Below are positions 24,871-32,130 of a stretch of 64,000 nt of DNA, one piece after another. The position numbers and the translations under genes are program-made. The DNA comes from Streptomyces sp. NBC_00457 (GTDB lineage Bacteria > Actinomycetota > Actinomycetes > Streptomycetales > Streptomycetaceae): positions 7,378,001-7,442,000 of the forward strand of contig NZ_CP107905.1 of NCBI RefSeq assembly GCF_036014015.1. The letters run 5' to 3'. The notes under the pieces were generated by a model. The model saw nothing but the letters and a program-made list of their open reading frames with translations, was not told the origin of the DNA and did not search any database. The first letter of the stretch is position 1. Each line of letters starts with the position of its first letter.

Positions 24871-26012
24871 GCGCCCACCCACGAGGTGAACTTCTCCACG
24901 TACGTCGCATCCGTTGTGCCGAGGTAGTCGACGTCCACGGAGAGTTGTTTGGCGACGTTGTCGGGCGCGCTGGGCGTGAGCGCCAGTTCCTTGTCGCTCA
25001 GCAGGTCGAGAGCCTTGGAGACGGTGGGGCCGAGATAGATCTTCTTCGCTATCAGGGCCTGTTGCTCGGGTGTCGACATGTAGTCGAGGAGGGCGTTCAC
25101 CGCATCGGCGTTCTGCGGCTTCTGCGGCATCGTGAACGCGCTCCAGGGGTAGAGCATCGCGTCCTGGAAGGTGAAGTCGGCCGGCTTGCCGTCGTTCTTG
25201 AGCTGGATCATGCGTGCACTGGACGTGGCGATCATCGAGGCGCTGCCCTGAGCCATGTACTGCTGACCCTGGGCGTAGGTGTCGTAGAAGATCATGTGCG
25301 ACTTGAGCTCGTCGAGCTTGGCGGTCGCGCGGTCGAAATCGAGCGGATAGATCTTGTCCTTGGGTACACCGTCCGCCAGCAGGGCCAGCTCCATCGCCCC
25401 CATGTAGAGGGACTTGGGGAAGGCGCGCTTGCCCGGGAACTTCTTGGTGTCGAAGAAGTCGGCCCAGCCGGTGGGCGTCGCGTCGAGCTCGGTGGACCAG
25501 CCCATCACCTGGCTCCAGGCGTAGCCGCCCGCGCAGTAGTCCTGGTACGCCTTCGGTACGAGGTCGCAGCGGCGCACCCAGTCGGCCAGCCTGCCCGGCG
25601 CCGTGCCGGCCTCGATCAGCCCGGCGACCGAGTAGCCGTCGAAGTCGATGAGATCCCAGGCCGGGCTCGAACTCTCCAGCATGGACAGGAACTTGCCGTA
25701 GTCCCACGCGGCCTGCACGACCCTGGCCCCGGAGACCTCGCTGTACGGGTCGAAGCACTGCTCCTGGCGTATGTCGTACGTCTCGCCGCCGAACCCGGCG
25801 ACGACCACCTGACGGGATCTGATCCGTGGCCACTTGGCATCCACGTCGGCCGGTGCGGTGGCCGAACCCGCCTTGTCACCCCCGCTGCCGGTGTCGCTGT
25901 CGGAGCCGCAGGCGGAGAGCAGCGCGGGCCCGGCGAGGGCGCCGCCGGTGGCCCACAGGGCCCGGGTGAGGAACCGGCGCCGCGACGCCGAGTTGAGGGG
26001 AGGGTGGGGCAT
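24867..26012 (-). CDS. ABC transporter substrate-binding lipoprotein (PotD-like), Tat-exported
   Basis: 381 residues. Twin-arginine signal SRRRFLTRALW followed by a lipobox LLSAC (Cys about 35), so a Tat-exported lipoprotein. The mature protein has the periplasmic-binding type II pattern of PotD-like proteins: VVVAGFGGETYDIRQEQCFDPYSEVSGARVV, then PYSAF-like WSAFTMPQKPQNADAVNALLDYMSTPEQQALIA. PotD-type proteins bind polyamines, opines, phosphonates or related small ligands. It is the first gene of the seven-gene operon and faces an Lrp/AsnC regulator. Confidence 0.92.
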   Translation of the reverse strand: MPHPPLNSASRRRFLTRALWATGGALAGPALLSACGSDSDTGSGGDKAGSATAPADVDAKWPRIRSRQVVVAGFGGETYDIRQEQCFDPYSEVSGARVVQAAWDYGKFLSMLESSSPAWDLIDFDGYSVAGLIEAGTAPGRLADWVRRCDLVPKAYQDYCAGGYAWSQVMGWSTELDATPTGWADFFDTKKFPGKRAFPKSLYMGAMELALLADGVPKDKIYPLDFDRATAKLDELKSHMIFYDTYAQGQQYMAQGSASMIATSSARMIQLKNDGKPADFTFQDAMLYPWSAFTMPQKPQNADAVNALLDYMSTPEQQALIAKKIYLGPTVSKALDLLSDKELALTPSAPDNVAKQLSVDVDYLGTTDATYVEKFTSWVGA

Positions 26013-26082
26013 TGGAGCCTCCTGCGAAGTGGCCGTGAAACCGAGAGGGGGCGAACGAAGTGGAAGTAGACTAGGTCGCGTA

Positions 26083-26135
26083 CTTCCGAAGTTGTGGCAC
26101 AGAAATAAATCAGCCGCAGATTCTTACGTGGCTGA
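26083..26135. promoter_or_regulatory. Divergent control region with palindromes between importer operon and Lrp gene
   Basis: The 225 bases between the two starts hold CTTCCGAAG (26083-26091) and a spaced inverted repeat TCAGCC ... GGCTGA (26110-26115/26130-26135) within an AT-rich stretch (AGAAATAAATCAG, GATTCTTACG). These are plausible binding sites for the divergently encoded Lrp/AsnC protein. Confidence 0.45.
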
Positions 26136-26237
26136 AACATGGGGCCTGGAATCGTGGAGACCACAGGCCGTGCCCACGACAGCGCCCGCGGCCCGCACCG
26201 CCGCACCGTCGCACCGTCGCACCAGCAAGAGGAGCCC

Positions 26238-27146
26238 ATGCCGCAGATCGCCCTTGACGCCGCCGACCACGCGCTGATCGCCGAGGTCCGCCGCGACGGA
26301 CGCGTCACCTACGAGGCGCTCTCCCTGGTACTCGGCATGTCCCGGCCCGCCGCCCGGGCGCGGCTGCGGCGCCTTCTGGACGCGGGCGTGGTACGCGTCG
26401 TCGGCGTCGCGCACCCGTCCGTCTTCGGCCGCACGGCCTACGCCCACGTGACCGTCGACGTCGCCGGCCCGGTCCTGCCGGTCGCCGAGCAGGTGTGCGC
26501 CATGGACGACGCCGTGTACGTCTCGGTCGTCGCCGGGCACTTCCCCTTGGTCGCCGAGGTGCGCAGCGCCGACCAGGAGGCCCTGGCAGCCGCGGTGCGC
26601 CGGATCGCCGCGCTGCCCGGCGTGCGCGACATCCGCACCGCCGTGTACACCGCGATCGTGCAGCACTCCCACTTCCCGCCGGGTCCGTCCAAGGTGGCAG
26701 CCCTCGACGCCGTCGACCTCGCCCTGGTGGAAAACCTCCAGCGCGACGGACGCACCCCCTTCGCGGAGCTCGCTGCCGCCGTCTCCCTGTCCACCAGTGC
26801 CGCCCGAACCCGGGTGCTACGTCTGCTCGACTCCGGCGCCGTCCACATCGGCGCCCGGGTCCGCCCCGATGCCCTGGGCGCGACCAGGCTCAGCGGCTTC
26901 CAGCTCACCCTCGACGGCAACCACGCGGCCGACGCCCTCAAAACCATCGGCGACCTGACCGAGGTGGAATACCTCGCCCACACCATCGGCCGCTGCGACG
27001 CCATCGGCACCGCCGCGAGCCACTCCGCCGAGGGCGAACTGACCTTCCTGGAGACACTTCGCGCGGTGCCGGGCATCCGCTCGGTGGAGTCCTGGACCCA
27101 TCTGCGCCTGATGAAGGAGGACTACGCGCCACCGAAGTCCGACTGA
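26238..27146 (+). CDS. Lrp/AsnC-type regulator with two fused modules
   Basis: 302 residues, about twice the usual 150. ATG 26238 follows AAGAGGAG. Module 1: DHALIAEVRRDGRVTYEALSLVLGMSRPAARARLRRLLDAGVVRVVG plus an effector-type RAM domain; module 2 from about 155: DLALVENLQRDGRTPFAELAAAVSLSTSAARTRVLRLLDSGAVHIGARV plus a second RAM-like part. Both helix-turn-helix units are well preserved. Divergent from the ABC-Rieske-aldolase operon, so the likely local regulator, sensing the imported or processed compound. Confidence 0.9.
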   Translation: MPQIALDAADHALIAEVRRDGRVTYEALSLVLGMSRPAARARLRRLLDAGVVRVVGVAHPSVFGRTAYAHVTVDVAGPVLPVAEQVCAMDDAVYVSVVAGHFPLVAEVRSADQEALAAAVRRIAALPGVRDIRTAVYTAIVQHSHFPPGPSKVAALDAVDLALVENLQRDGRTPFAELAAAVSLSTSAARTRVLRLLDSGAVHIGARVRPDALGATRLSGFQLTLDGNHAADALKTIGDLTEVEYLAHTIGRCDAIGTAASHSAEGELTFLETLRAVPGIRSVESWTHLRLMKEDYAPPKSD

Positions 27147-27367
27147 CGGCCGTGGCCGGGCCGCGGGGCCGAGCCGGACTGGAGCATGTACGGCCCTCCG
27201 CGATGCCCCTGGGACGGTGGCCGGCGGACGACGAATGAGTTCCGGGGGTTCCGCCGCACCCGTCGGCCCAGCTCGCCAGGGCTTCTTCCGACAGTCGGGG
27301 AGCCTGGCTCTGTTCGGCACGGGCCTTCATGGGCCTGCTCCTGGGCGGTGGCAGCTCCAATGTTGGC

Positions 27368-27390
27368 GATGTATCTTGATGACATACATC
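27368..27390. promoter_or_regulatory. Inverted repeat GATGTAT-N9-ATACATC, probable VapB operator
   Basis: Perfect 7-bp arms at 27368-27374 and 27384-27390, 20 bases before the antitoxin start. Type II antitoxins bind such palindromes to autoregulate their operon. Confidence 0.65.
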
Positions 27391-27410
27391 GTGGATGCTG
27401 GAGGTGCTCG

Positions 27411-27644
27411 ATGTCCGTCACACAGATTGATCTCGATGACGAGGCGCTCGCTGAGGCTATGCGGCTGATGGGCGTCACGACGAAGAAGGAAACGGTCAAC
27501 GCGGCCCTGCGGGACTACGTGGCACGGATCAAGCGCCTCGAGGCCGCCGAGAAGCTCGCCGCGCGCGGTGCGCGTGGTGAGTTCGAGCAGGCCGCGGCGG
27601 CGCATGACGCAGGTAAGCGTGCCCGACGCGAGGCCTTCGAGTGA
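27411..27644 (+). CDS. vapB: VapB-type antitoxin
   Basis: 77 residues; ATG 27411 preceded by GGAGGTG. N-terminal ribbon-helix-helix of the VapB/DUF2191 type: SVTQIDLDDEALAEAMRLMGVTTKKETVNAALRDYVARIKRLEA, followed by an acidic/charged tail expected to wrap the toxin. Start region carries the operator palindrome; stop overlaps the toxin start as GTGA. Neutralises the VapC RNase and represses the pair. Confidence 0.9.
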   Translation: MSVTQIDLDDEALAEAMRLMGVTTKKETVNAALRDYVARIKRLEAAEKLAARGARGEFEQAAAAHDAGKRARREAFE

Positions 27645-28048
27645 TCAGATACCTGCTCGACACCTCCGCCCTGTGGCACCTGTTCCGCACCCCCGGAGCT
27701 CTGGCGCCCTGGGAGGGACACATCGCCGCCGGGGTGTTCCACCTCTGCGAGCCGACACGCGCCGAATTTCTCTACTCGGCAACCAGTCCGACTCACCGGG
27801 ACGAGCTCGCGGAGGAGCTGGACGCACTCTGCCTGCTGTCTCCCGTTCCGAAGAATGCCTGGCGTTGGGTCGATACCGCCCAGTACAAGCTGACACAACA
27901 GGGTCAGCATCGTGCGGCAGGAGCGATCGACCTGTTGGTGTGTGCGACCGCGGTCCACCACGGGCACACCGTCCTCCATGTGGACAACGACTTCGCGACG
28001 GTCGCCGGAGTGCTCAAGGAACTTCAGCAGCGAGACGTACGAGCCTGA
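27641..28048 (+). CDS. vapC: VapC-type PIN-domain toxin
   Basis: 135 residues from GTG 27641. PIN-domain acidic residues are in place: Asp7 in YLLDTSALWHL, Glu in EPTRAEFLYS, Asp in GAIDLLVCATAVHHGHTV and Asp in HVDNDFATV. VapC toxins are Mg-dependent endoribonucleases, commonly cutting tRNA or rRNA. Overlap with vapB ensures coupled production. All catalytic residues are present, so it is likely functional. Confidence 0.92.
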   Translation: MIRYLLDTSALWHLFRTPGALAPWEGHIAAGVFHLCEPTRAEFLYSATSPTHRDELAEELDALCLLSPVPKNAWRWVDTAQYKLTQQGQHRAAGAIDLLVCATAVHHGHTVLHVDNDFATVAGVLKELQQRDVRA

Positions 28049-28401
28049 TCACCAGGACCGCCTCCACAAGGTCGGTCTGTTGGCCCCTTCGTGGTCGAAG
28101 CCCAGCCGATCGACGGCGTATTGCGCGGGCTTTCAAGGAGCGTCAGGGGCCGTTGAGGGGCCACAAGGACAGCAACACATCGACAAGCACCACACAGGAC
28201 TGACCCTGATCAGCGCGTCTGACCTGGGAAAACATCAAGGAGGCAAGGCGCTCGAAGAACTGCCGGAGTTGACTCCGTAAAGGGCGTCGAGGCCTGGTGG
28301 AACGAGACCGCGGGCCGCGAGCAGCGGCGGAACCTGGTACAACTCACCGTGCGCGTCTGGTAGTTGGGTCGCTCAGTCCTCAATTGGCCTACGCTGTGGG
28401 C
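28049..28401. other. Intergenic stretch, no convincing gene
   Basis: About 350 bases downstream of vapC. It contains a 14-base palindrome CGGAGTtgACTCCG (28264-28277) and short open frames (one ends FKERQGPLRGHKDSN) that I could not assign. It may be remnant sequence. The last 40 bases hold the promoter of the next gene. Confidence 0.4.
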
Positions 28402-28797
28402 GTGACAAGCGAACGTGCTCATGACGATGCGTCGCAGCGCATCAGAGGAGTCGGCAGCCGACACGGTGTCGGCGGTCGGGTCAGGAAGAGCAGCTGGGGG
28501 GCGTTCACCCTGTTCCTGGCTGCGTTCGCGGTTTTCGAGAGCGTCAAGTACGGGTTGCCGACCACGGCTGCGGCGCTGGTGTTCTTCGCTCTGCCCGACC
28601 TGGCTCGGCTGGCTGGGATCCGCCCGCCGGGACCCCTCCACCAAGCGGTACACCGCGTGTGGATTCCGCTGGTGGTACTGATCGGCTACGCGTTCGGGCC
28701 GATCGTCTGGCCACCGCTGTTCACCGCCGGCCTCGGCTGGCTCACGCGCATCGCCCTTGAGCGGTCTTTCGGACGAGGACTTTCCGCCGGCGCGTGA
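28402..28797 (+). CDS. DUF4260-like small membrane protein
   Basis: 131 residues from GTG 28402; the frame extends upstream to 28297, but the earlier part is not protein-like. Hydrophobic segments: GAFTLFLAAFAVFESVKYG, TAAALVFFALPDLARLAG, VWIPLVVLIGYAFGPIVWPPLFTAGLGWLTRIAL. The endings LPDLARLAG ... LHQAVHRVWIPLVVL ... GWLTRIALERSFGRGL fit the DUF4260 pattern (HIGIDRALGYGL type ending). TACGCT at 28390-28395, 6 bases before the GTG, could be a -10 box giving a leaderless mRNA. Function unknown. Confidence 0.6.
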   Translation: MTSERAHDDASQRIRGVGSRHGVGGRVRKSSWGAFTLFLAAFAVFESVKYGLPTTAAALVFFALPDLARLAGIRPPGPLHQAVHRVWIPLVVLIGYAFGPIVWPPLFTAGLGWLTRIALERSFGRGLSAGA

Positions 28798-29051
28798 TCC
28801 CAGCCAGGTCGCGTTGTCGTCCAGGCCGCGGCGCCCGGTGCGTAGGCACAACGCAGAGACGACACGACACGACACCCCGTCCCTCCCGCCGAAACGCCGC
28901 CCCTACACCTGACCAGCGCAAACACACCCGTCACTCTCGAAAGGACGACGGCTTCCGAGGTGTCACGGCGGACGTCCGGGTCGCCGTCGTTATCGCGGCT
29001 GTGCGGCGGGAACCCGGTTTCCCGGGTAGCCACACCGAAGGAGTGAGCCAT

Positions 29052-29456
29052 ATGCCCGGACGACAGGAGATGCCGTCGACCCTGGAACGGTCCGCCGAGG
29101 ACGCGCAGCGCACGTGGATCAAGGCGCACGACTCCGCCGTCGAGCAGTACGGCGAGGGTGAGCGGGCGCACCGGGTGGCGTACGGCGCGCTGAAGCACAA
29201 GTACGAGAAGGTAGGCGACCACTGGCAGCGCAAAGAGGGCGGCCGCAAGGGGCCCTCGGACCCTCAGTCCGGCCGGCCCCGCGGACGGGGAGGCCGCAGC
29301 GGCGAGGGCGTCGACGAGAAGGCCTCCAAGCAGCACCTGTACGACATCGCTCGAGACCTGGACATCGAAGGCCGGTCACGGATGTCGAAGGAGGAGCTGC
29401 TCGACGCTATCCGCAAGGCCAACCGCTCCAAGACGCGCGCAGCCCGTTCACGCTGA
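29052..29456 (+). CDS. ChaB-domain protein with Rho-N-like tail
   Basis: 134 residues; ATG 29052 after AAGGAG. N-terminal ChaB domain: MPSTLERSAEDAQRTWIKAHDSAVEQYGEGERAHRVAYGALKHKYEKVGDHW. A Gly/Arg-rich linker (PRGRGGRSGEG) leads to a C-terminal SAP/Rho-N-like helix pair (SKQHLYDIARDLDIEGRSRMSKEELLDAIRKANR) that may bind nucleic acid. ChaB was named as a cation-transport regulator in E. coli, but in actinobacteria such proteins usually sit in stress-response clusters, as here next to the alcohol dehydrogenase. Function unproven. Confidence 0.85.
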   Translation: MPGRQEMPSTLERSAEDAQRTWIKAHDSAVEQYGEGERAHRVAYGALKHKYEKVGDHWQRKEGGRKGPSDPQSGRPRGRGGRSGEGVDEKASKQHLYDIARDLDIEGRSRMSKEELLDAIRKANRSKTRAARSR

Positions 29457-29484
29457 TCTGAAGAGGGATGGAGGGAGCATTCGC

Positions 29485-30855
29485 ATGAAGGCCGTGGTGT
29501 GGCACGGACTCGGCGACATACGCCTGGACGACGTGCCGGAACCGACGATCAAGGATCCGTACGACGCGATCGTACGCATCACCACCTCCGCCATCTGCGG
29601 CACCGACCTGCATTTCGTCCGCGGCACCATGCCGGGCCTGCAGGAGGGCCGGATCCTGGGCCACGAGGCTGTCGGTGTGGTGGAAGAGGTCGGTTCCGGT
29701 GTGCGCAACCTCCGCCCCGGTGACCGGGTGGTGGTGCCGTCCACGGTGGCGTGCGGGACATGCAGTTACTGCCGTGCGGGGTATTACGCGCAGTGCGACA
29801 ACGCCAATCCCCAAGGGCGGCTGGCGGGCACCACGTTCTTCGGCGGACCGGAGGCCGCAGGCGGCCTGGACGGGCTGCAGGCCGAATACGCCCGCGTTCC
29901 CTTCGCGCATGTCGGACTGGTTCCGCTGCCTGACACCGTCGACGACGCCCAGGCGATCCTGCTCTCCGACATCTACCCCACCGCATGGTTCGGCGCCCGG
30001 CTGGCCGAGATCGGCGACGGCGACACCGTGGCCGTCATGGGAGCCGGTCCCGTCGGGCAGGCCGCCATCGCCTGTGCCCGCCTCCAGGGCGCCGGGCGGA
30101 TCATCCTCGTCGACGGCGTGGCCGACCGGCTGGAGGTGGCGCGCAGCCAGCACGCCGAGACCGTCGACTTCAACACCGAGGATCCGGTCGAGGCGGTGCG
30201 GGAGCTGACCGGCGGTATCGGTGTCGACCGCGTGATCGAGGCCGTAGGCGTGGACGCGGAGCGGCCGCGGCGCGGGCCGGCCGCGGAGGCGCTGCGCGAG
30301 CAGGCCGAGCAGTTCGATCACGAGCGCGCGGAGGCGGCCCCTCAGCAGAACCCGGACAAGAACCCGGACAAGAATCCGGACAAGAATCCGGACGGGGACC
30401 CCTGGGTGCCGGGTGACGCGCCGTCGCTGGCGGCCCGGTGGTCGGTGCAGATGGTGGCCAAGGCGGGCACCATCGGCACGGTCGGCGTCTATCCGCCGCA
30501 GGTCCAGCACTATCCGTTCGGTGAGGCGTTCATGAAGAACCTCACCCTCAAGTCCGGCAACTGCAACCACCGCCGCTACGTGCCGACGCTCGTCTCACTC
30601 GTCGCGGACGGGCGCCTCGACCCCACGCCTCTGGTCACTCGCTGGGGCGACACCCAGGACGCGGTCGAGGCGTACCGCCGATTCGACCGGCGGGAAGCGG
30701 GCTGGACGAAGGTGGCCCTCGGAGTCTCGGACCAGGGGTCGGTCGCCCCGGGCCTCGGCGAGGCCGCCGGCACCGGAGCGGCCACGACCGCCGGATCGCC
30801 GGGACCGTCCGCGGAGGCAATGGCACACCAAGTCCGAAGGCACACCAAGCACTGA
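29485..30855 (+). CDS. Zinc-dependent alcohol dehydrogenase with an inserted repeat region
   Basis: 456 residues, longer than the usual 380-390. ATG 29485, GAGGGA upstream. Catalytic zinc site CGTDLHF and GHEAVGVVEEVG; structural zinc Cys cluster CGTCSYCRAGYYAQCD; NAD-binding GAGPVGQAAIA. The pattern is that of the glutathione-independent formaldehyde dehydrogenase/threonine dehydrogenase-like branch. An insertion of about 50 residues (262-312) lies in the cofactor domain: RPRRGPAAEALREQAEQFDHERAEAAPQQ and a four-times repeated NPDK. A C-terminal Ala/Gly-rich extension is also present. Substrate unknown. Confidence 0.88.
   Translation: MKAVVWHGLGDIRLDDVPEPTIKDPYDAIVRITTSAICGTDLHFVRGTMPGLQEGRILGHEAVGVVEEVGSGVRNLRPGDRVVVPSTVACGTCSYCRAGYYAQCDNANPQGRLAGTTFFGGPEAAGGLDGLQAEYARVPFAHVGLVPLPDTVDDAQAILLSDIYPTAWFGARLAEIGDGDTVAVMGAGPVGQAAIACARLQGAGRIILVDGVADRLEVARSQHAETVDFNTEDPVEAVRELTGGIGVDRVIEAVGVDAERPRRGPAAEALREQAEQFDHERAEAAPQQNPDKNPDKNPDKNPDGDPWVPGDAPSLAARWSVQMVAKAGTIGTVGVYPPQVQHYPFGEAFMKNLTLKSGNCNHRRYVPTLVSLVADGRLDPTPLVTRWGDTQDAVEAYRRFDRREAGWTKVALGVSDQGSVAPGLGEAAGTGAATTAGSPGPSAEAMAHQVRRHTKH
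30349..30396 (+). repeat. Four 12-bp tandem repeats inside the alcohol dehydrogenase gene
   Basis: Units AACCCGGACAAG, AACCCGGACAAG, AATCCGGACAAG, AATCCGGACGGG encode NPDK x3 and NPDG. In-frame slippage repeat. Confidence 0.85.
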
Positions 30856-30868
30856 GAGGGCCGCGATC

Positions 30869-31543
30869 ATGCGCTTCCGCGATCGTCGCCACGCCGGCCG
30901 GGAACTCGCGGTCCGGCTCATGGAGTGGGCAGCCGAGGTCGAGCTGGTCGACCCCGTCGTACTGGCGCTGCCGCGCGGCGGCGTTCCGGTGGCGGCCGAG
31001 GTGGCCCGAGCCCTCGAGGCACCGCTGGATGTGCTGGTCGTGCGGAAGATCGGCGTCCCGGGTCACCCGGAGACCGGCATCGGCGCGATCGCGGGTGACG
31101 ATCCTCCACTGTTCGACCGGCGCTCACTGGAGATGCTCGGCCTGACCGAGGACCGGCTCGCCCCGGACGTAGCCCGCGAGCGCACCGAACTGCGCCGCCG
31201 GGAACAGCGGTACCGAGGCGAGCGCCCCATGCCCCCGCTCAAGGACCGGGCTGTGATCCTCATCGACGACGGGCTCGCCACCGGCGCCACCGCACGCGCC
31301 GCCCTGCGCCACCTGCGCCGCCGGGGCCCGGCTCGGCTGGTCCTCGCCGTCCCCGTCTGCGCTCCCGACACCGCCGCGGCGATGCGCTCGGAAGCGGAAG
31401 CCGATGACGTCCTCTGTCTGCACCACCCGTCGGACTTCTACGCGGTCGGGCAGTGGTACGACGACTTCGACCAGGTCAGCGACGAGGAGGTCATGCAGAC
31501 ACTGCACGAACACGGCGCCCCGGCAAGCACAAGCAGGAGCTGA
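30869..31543 (+). CDS. Phosphoribosyltransferase-family protein
   Basis: 224 residues, 13 bases after the dehydrogenase gene. PRPP-binding motif VILIDDGLATGATARAAL near residue 125; N-terminal LALPRGGVPVAAEVARALEAPLDVLVVRKIGVPGHPETGIGAIA is typical of the stand-alone Pribosyltran proteins found in stress clusters (for example next to dienelactone hydrolase or universal stress genes). Substrate base is unknown. A strong hairpin follows. Confidence 0.88.
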   Translation: MRFRDRRHAGRELAVRLMEWAAEVELVDPVVLALPRGGVPVAAEVARALEAPLDVLVVRKIGVPGHPETGIGAIAGDDPPLFDRRSLEMLGLTEDRLAPDVARERTELRRREQRYRGERPMPPLKDRAVILIDDGLATGATARAALRHLRRRGPARLVLAVPVCAPDTAAAMRSEAEADDVLCLHHPSDFYAVGQWYDDFDQVSDEEVMQTLHEHGAPASTSRS

Positions 31544-31580
31544 TCGGTCTTTCAGGTTCAGGCAGGTTGTGTCGGGTTCC

Positions 31581-31606
31581 GCGGCGCTGACGGAACTCAG
31601 CGCCGC
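31581..31606 (+). terminator. Hairpin after phosphoribosyltransferase gene
   Basis: GCGGCGCTGA (31581-31590) and TCAGCGCCGC (31597-31606) form a perfect 10-bp stem with loop CGGAAC, 38 bases after the stop. Confidence 0.7.
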
Positions 31607-31710
31607 TTCGGGGTCGCGCTGCACGCCTCCTGGGTGCGCTCCAGCTACCCGAGGAGTCACGGCGGCCCGCGCGAGGACGTACCGGGCACGGGCCGCCCGC
31701 CGTCCGCCTG

Positions 31711-32082
31711 TTGCGCGCTGCCGCGTCGGCGGACATCAAGCCGTCGGAGATGTCGGCCGCTCCGGCGGCCGGTGTCGAGGCGTCGGCGAAGGTCGAGGTG
31801 ATCGCCTCCCTGACCGGGTGCAAGCCCAAGATCCGCGTCGAGGCGGAGCAGCTGCGCGAGGGGGTGTGCCGCACGAAGGAGGCCGAGTACGTCATCACCA
31901 CCTTCCCCGAGGAGAAGTACACCCAGGTCTGGCTGGACTTCGCCGCGGTCTACGGCGGCAAGTACCTGGTCGGCGAGCGCTGGGTCGTCAGTGCGAAGCC
32001 GGAGATGCTGGAGCGGTTCCGGGACAAGATCGGCGGGACCGTCCGGGAACTGCGGGGCACGGGGCCGACTGCCGGTCCGTAG
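31711..32082 (+). CDS. Hypothetical protein, probably lacking its original signal sequence
   Basis: 123 residues from TTG 31711. The body VEVIASLTGCKPKIRVEAEQLREGVCRTKEAEYVITTFPEEKYTQVWLDFAAVYGGKYLVGERWVVSAKPEMLERFRDKIGGTVRELRG looks like the mature part of a small secreted or lipid-anchored protein (two cysteines, alternating beta-like pattern), but no signal peptide is in frame and no ribosome site precedes the TTG. Either the true start lies further upstream in GC-rich sequence, or the 5' end has been lost. No function recognised. Confidence 0.6.
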   Translation: MRAAASADIKPSEMSAAPAAGVEASAKVEVIASLTGCKPKIRVEAEQLREGVCRTKEAEYVITTFPEEKYTQVWLDFAAVYGGKYLVGERWVVSAKPEMLERFRDKIGGTVRELRGTGPTAGP

Positions 32083-32105
32083 ACGGGGGCACGTCTACGA
32101 ACCGG
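32072..32105. terminator. Bidirectional hairpin between convergent genes
   Basis: CCGGTCCGTAGACG (32072-32085) pairs with CGTCTACGAACCGG (32092-32105), 14 positions with one mismatch and loop GGGGCA. It overlaps the stop of the plus-strand gene and lies 25 bases beyond the stop of the convergent DUF3105 gene. Confidence 0.75.
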
Positions 32106-32130
32106 CACGGACTGGGCCACGATCAGCCAC

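Noticed and set aside
14258..27146. A secondary-metabolite gene cluster
   Set aside because: There are tailoring-type enzymes but no polyketide synthase, NRPS, terpene synthase or RiPP precursor; the layout fits catabolic operons better.
28049..28401. Attachment site or integrase remnant after vapC
   Set aside because: No tRNA, no direct repeat pair and no recognisable integrase sequence were found; only a 14-base palindrome.
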